From positions 37,325 to 101,324 of the forward strand of contig ML680001.1 of assembly GCA_007922225.1 (NCBI GenBank): a DNA stretch of 64,000 nt, read 5' to 3'. The DNA comes from Emydura subglobosa (lineage: Eukaryota > Chordata > Testudines > Chelidae). Under the pieces are notes generated by a model. It was not told the DNA's origin. It made no database searches and was given only the letters and a program-made list of their open reading frames with translations. This document shows positions 61,501 to 64,000 of the stretch, in pieces. Each line of letters begins with the position of its first letter. The first letter of the stretch is position 1. Both the position numbers and the translations under genes were made by a program.

Positions 61501-64000
61501 GACCCTGTCTGGATGTGATCATGCCCCCACTCTATCCTTGGGCACTCTTTCCAAGTGGCAGGCCTCTAGCTGCACTCTCCCACGGTGGATCACCAGGCTA
61601 CTGTGCCCTTTTTCCACTGTCAGGGTTCTTGAGTGAGTGGTGCCTTAGGCCCCATGAAATCAAGCAGAATAATAGCATACTAATTTTAGATGTCTCCCTG
61701 GTTCTTCTCCCCGGGGCTCTGGGTAGGACAGCCACTGGCTGGGCCCTGCAGGTCACTGCTCCCATGGGATGGGGAAGTGCTTGTGCTGGGGTTGGGGCTG
61801 CGGCTCTGTCTCAGCCCTCGGCCTGATTCCACATCAGCAGGGAGTCTCACCAGCATGCACCCTAAATGGCACATAGGGCTCCCCAAGTTATTGCCCTGAG
61901 CACCCGTCTTCTGCCCCTCCTATCACAGTTCAGGGCAGCTGTGCCCGTATTCCACCTTGTGGTCCAGCAGGAGCACCCACTCTAGGCTCCCTCTCCCAAG
62001 CTGTTGCTTCTTCTGTGCAGAAACATGTATCTCTTTCCCTCCTGACCAGGGTGTTTCTAGGCTGCACATGATCTTTGCCTACCCTATGTTAGTCCCAGCA
62101 AACCAAACAGTCTAACCAGTGTCTGTGATTTGCCTGCTCTTCAAAGGCTATGAACATTGTAATTGCCAGCAGTTAAGTTACCATGCAGTCTTTCTAAGCA
62201 AGCACACTTATTCTTAAAGAATAGTATACAGAGAAAATATTAAAAACAATAAAAGAATCTGCATGCATGCTAATAAGCTTACCAGAGATCACCCTCAACT
62301 CCAACAAGGGCTCTGACAGGATTTAGTCCTTCAAACTCCACCAACAGATTTTTTGTTGGTCACAAGTTTGTAACCGCTTTTATTCAGAACAAGAACCCCT
62401 GTGCATAGGTTAGCCTTTCTTTCATACAGCATTGGTCTCTGATCTGCAGAGACCATGAACAGATAATCAGTCTGATAGCAAGTCTCTCCTCAGCATGTAG
62501 CTTCAAAAGGTTGGGTCCAGAGATGGGAATTTGCATTCCCCTTCCCCTAGAGATTTCCTGGGAAACCCACTTAACTGTGCTTGTTCCAAAAGTTCCTTCT
62601 TGTTTCACTCATTGTTTAAAATAGTTCTTTGAAGCTCATAACACTTTTCAGGGTTTACATTAGCCACATTTTCCCCTAGAAAAGTTGCATACAATTCCAC
62701 AATAACACACAAACTCTTAGTTTAAAACAATGGATTGCAAAGCTACTTCAGCTTAATTCAGTAAGGTCTCCCAAAGATACTGAAGGAAATTGCCATATAT
62801 GTCCCAGGTGTGTTGCCCACTCCCTGGGACATACTCTCTTGATCTCTCCTCATTGTTAAGCTCCATCCATGCTGCCTGTTTGCCTTTTCTCCCTTGGGCC
62901 CCAACAGAGACCTGCCCATGTGTATGTTTCACTGTTGGGCTCCCGGGCTTCAGGAGATAGTTCTCTGGTTCCTCCTCTGCTTTCCTTTTGGCTTCCTGTT
63001 GGCTTGGGCGTCTGTCTTTCTGAACTGTAAACCTTGCGGCTAGTCTGAGCTGGTAGAGCAATGTAGAATGAGAGACAGTATCGGTGCCTCTCTCCAGCAC
63101 ATCTGCATTATAGCTGCCACATTCTCTCTGCCCGCTGAGTAACTCAGGCCACAAGGTTCACGAGGGGCCTAAACTTGGCTGCCTAGTTGGGCCCCATTCC
63201 TAGAGGGGCTGAGCACCCGAACTTCAGTGAAATCAGCTGGAGATGTGGGTACTCAGCCACTCTGGGAATTGAAGTTGGGCACGGCACCTACAGCCAGAGG
63301 GGCCTCTGAATGAGTTTGGCATCACTGGGTGCTGTGGGTGACTCTGCCAGCCTGGCCTTTCTAATCCAGTGCTGTTCCTGCTTCTGTACCCTGGCACCTG
63401 TACACCTCTGGACTCTGCACCCCCCTTTTTCCCACAGCTTGTCCCAGTCCAGAGGCTCGGGGCTGGCTCTAGAGACCCCTCTCAGTAGTTTTCAGGGGGC
63501 TGACTCTAACCTCTGCACCTCAGCTCGGAAGCAGATCACCAAACGCAAAATGGAGCTGCCAACCAGCAGGGAGAACAACAGCCCTGAGGAGCCAGGTGCC
63601 AAGAGATGTCGGGAAGAGCAAGGTAAGAGCGTGCCAGCGGCTGCTCTGGGAACGCAGGGCCTCGGGCCTCCCTTTCCTGGGTTCCTCCTGCTGTTTACAG
63701 GGGAGTCCCGCTGCCAGTGACACTCCCAAGGGGATCTAGGTCTCTGGGCTGTGGGCTCATTTACCTGCCCTTTCCCTGGGGTGCCCAAGACCTGAGTACT
63801 CCCCTGACACAGGGGCCTGTATTGCACTACCATACCTGCAGCCAGGAGGTGGCAGCAGTGAGTCTGTTGTGGGCATCCTGTGGAGTCCATTCTCTGGAAC
63901 TGGCTCTCACCCCTCATCCCCAGCTTTATGGGACAAGCTGGGCGCCTAAGCATGGGATCCCTCCCTGCATCCATGTGCCTGATCTGCTGTGGGCTTCTGC
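58600..64000 (+). CDS. LIG1: LIG1 DNA ligase I, 5' part (continues past the window)
   Basis: Untranslated exon 1 ends at 58727 (CCGCAG|GTAGCC). Exon 2 starts at 59207 and holds the ATG at 59331. Coding pieces are 59331-59347, 60134-60223, 60637-60829, 61360-61495 and 63524-63622; all phases agree. The spliced start reads MQRPITSFFQP, a PCNA-interacting (PIP) box Q-x-x-I-x-x-F-F, as in human MQRSIMSFF. Later exons match the disordered N-terminal regulatory region: NGLSPCVDSPVK, RVLESDSDEEE, SPSLSDSPAIGRASIPRRRT and ARKQITKRK. The catalytic adenylation and OB domains are not reached. The enzyme seals Okazaki-fragment nicks in the nucleus with ATP. SP/TP sites in this region are likely CDK targets, as known for LIG1. 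The neighbour ZSWIM9 is also adjacent in human. Confidence 0.95.
58607..58828 (+). promoter_or_regulatory. LIG1 core promoter with CRE and E2F-type sites
   Basis: A perfect CRE (TGACGTCA, 58607-58614) is followed by an E2F-like site in exon 1 (TTTTCCCCGCGAAA, 58654-58667) and a consensus E2F site at the start of intron 1 (GGCGGGAAAA, 58819-58828). There is no TATA box. S-phase control is expected for a replication ligase. Confidence 0.5.
59207..59347 (+). CDS. LIG1: LIG1 exon 2: 5'UTR with uORF, then start codon
   Basis: Acceptor CTGCCCGCAG and donor ATCAC|GTAAGA. Only 59331-59347 is coding (MQRPI plus two bases). A four-codon upstream ORF with a strong start context (GCGATGG) lies at 59221-59235. 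The main ATG has A at -3. Confidence 0.85.
60134..60223 (+). CDS. LIG1: LIG1 coding exon 3, rest of the PIP box
   Basis: Acceptor CTCTGGCCAG. The exon completes Thr and adds SFFQPMKGAKAVKEEVEE. Donor AGCCA|GTGAGT, phase 2. Confidence 0.88.
60637..60829 (+). CDS. LIG1: LIG1 coding exon 4, acidic disordered region
   Basis: Acceptor CTTCATTACAG. Encodes VSEAAVMQRNGLSPCVDSPV, then VCRVLESDSDEEE and DESPEKARSKQ. Donor AAGCAG|GTATCC, phase 0. Confidence 0.88.
61360..61495 (+). CDS. LIG1: LIG1 coding exon 5, Ser/Pro-rich region
   Basis: Acceptor TGTCTTTCAG. Encodes ETVHTPQSDLSVDSPSTSSS, then SPSLSDSPAIGRASIPRRRT, like human ASLSDTSP...IPKRRT. Donor ACTG|GTAAGG, phase 1. Confidence 0.9.
61496..63523 (+). 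other. LIG1 intron 5
   Basis: A 2-kb intron with AT-rich sequence at 62090-62760, lower in GC than the rest of the gene. No repeat family was named with confidence. Confidence 0.6.
63524..63622 (+). CDS. LIG1: LIG1 coding exon 6, basic segment
   Basis: Acceptor TGCACCTCAG. Encodes ARKQITKRKMELPTSRENNS and an acidic/basic end (GAKRCREEQ). The first residues match human ARKQLPKRT. Donor CAAG|GTAAGA, phase 1. Confidence 0.9.

Overview
The window is nuclear DNA from a vertebrate, almost certainly a sauropsid and most likely a turtle. It holds spliced protein-coding genes with GT-AG introns and AATAAA signals, CpG-rich promoters, and a repeat load of CR1 LINEs (typical 'TCAGACTAGATGATCAC..GGAATCTATGA' 3' ends), MIR-like SINEs, PIF/Harbinger and hAT elements and many GC-rich minisatellites. 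High GC and short genes fit a microchromosome. There are no bacterial features. One 10-N assembly gap lies at 23802-23811.

Layout, left to right. 1-4800: minisatellites, a small hAT element, CA-rich DNA and unassigned repeat. 4809-12141 (minus): a scavenger-receptor gene with three group B SRCR exons that align in order with SRCR1-3 of mammalian SSC5D. 14530-16390 (minus): NAT14, a membrane-anchored GNAT acetyltransferase. 18786-24237 (minus): ZNF628, with 18 C2H2 fingers. 24200-24750: CpG-island promoter. 25.4-31.6 kb: no recognised gene; MITE, LTR-like and minisatellite DNA. 31764-34480 (minus): an SBK-family protein kinase. 34.6-40.3 kb: repeats, including a 60-bp tandem repeat and two fused CR1 copies. 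40.7-44.05 kb (plus): a ZSWIM9-like gene. 44.7-48.7 kb: a decayed Harbinger transposon. 49.4-53.1 kb: minisatellite and CR1. 53204-57553 (plus): a second ZSWIM9-like gene. 58.3 kb to the right edge (plus): promoter and first five coding exons of LIG1 (DNA ligase I), which runs off the window.

In human, ZNF628-NAT14-SSC5D-SBK lie at 19q13.42 and ZSWIM9-LIG1 at 19q13.33. Here the two blocks are adjacent, the SBK gene is on the opposite side of ZNF628, and ZSWIM9 is duplicated. The genes do not form a pathway. They are a secreted pattern-recognition-type protein, a small acetyltransferase, a transcription factor, a striated-muscle-type kinase, two domesticated-transposase genes and a replication ligase.

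Exon models were built by hand from reading frame, splice consensus and phase. Every complete gene closes to a whole number of codons. Points most worth checking: a stop-free 147-nt intron in the SSC5D-like gene that could be translated; the ZSWIM9 tandem pair with a Mutator-type transposase layout; a clustered NKX/GATA/MEF2/E-box module upstream of SBK; and four evenly spaced ZNF143-type sites upstream of LIG1.
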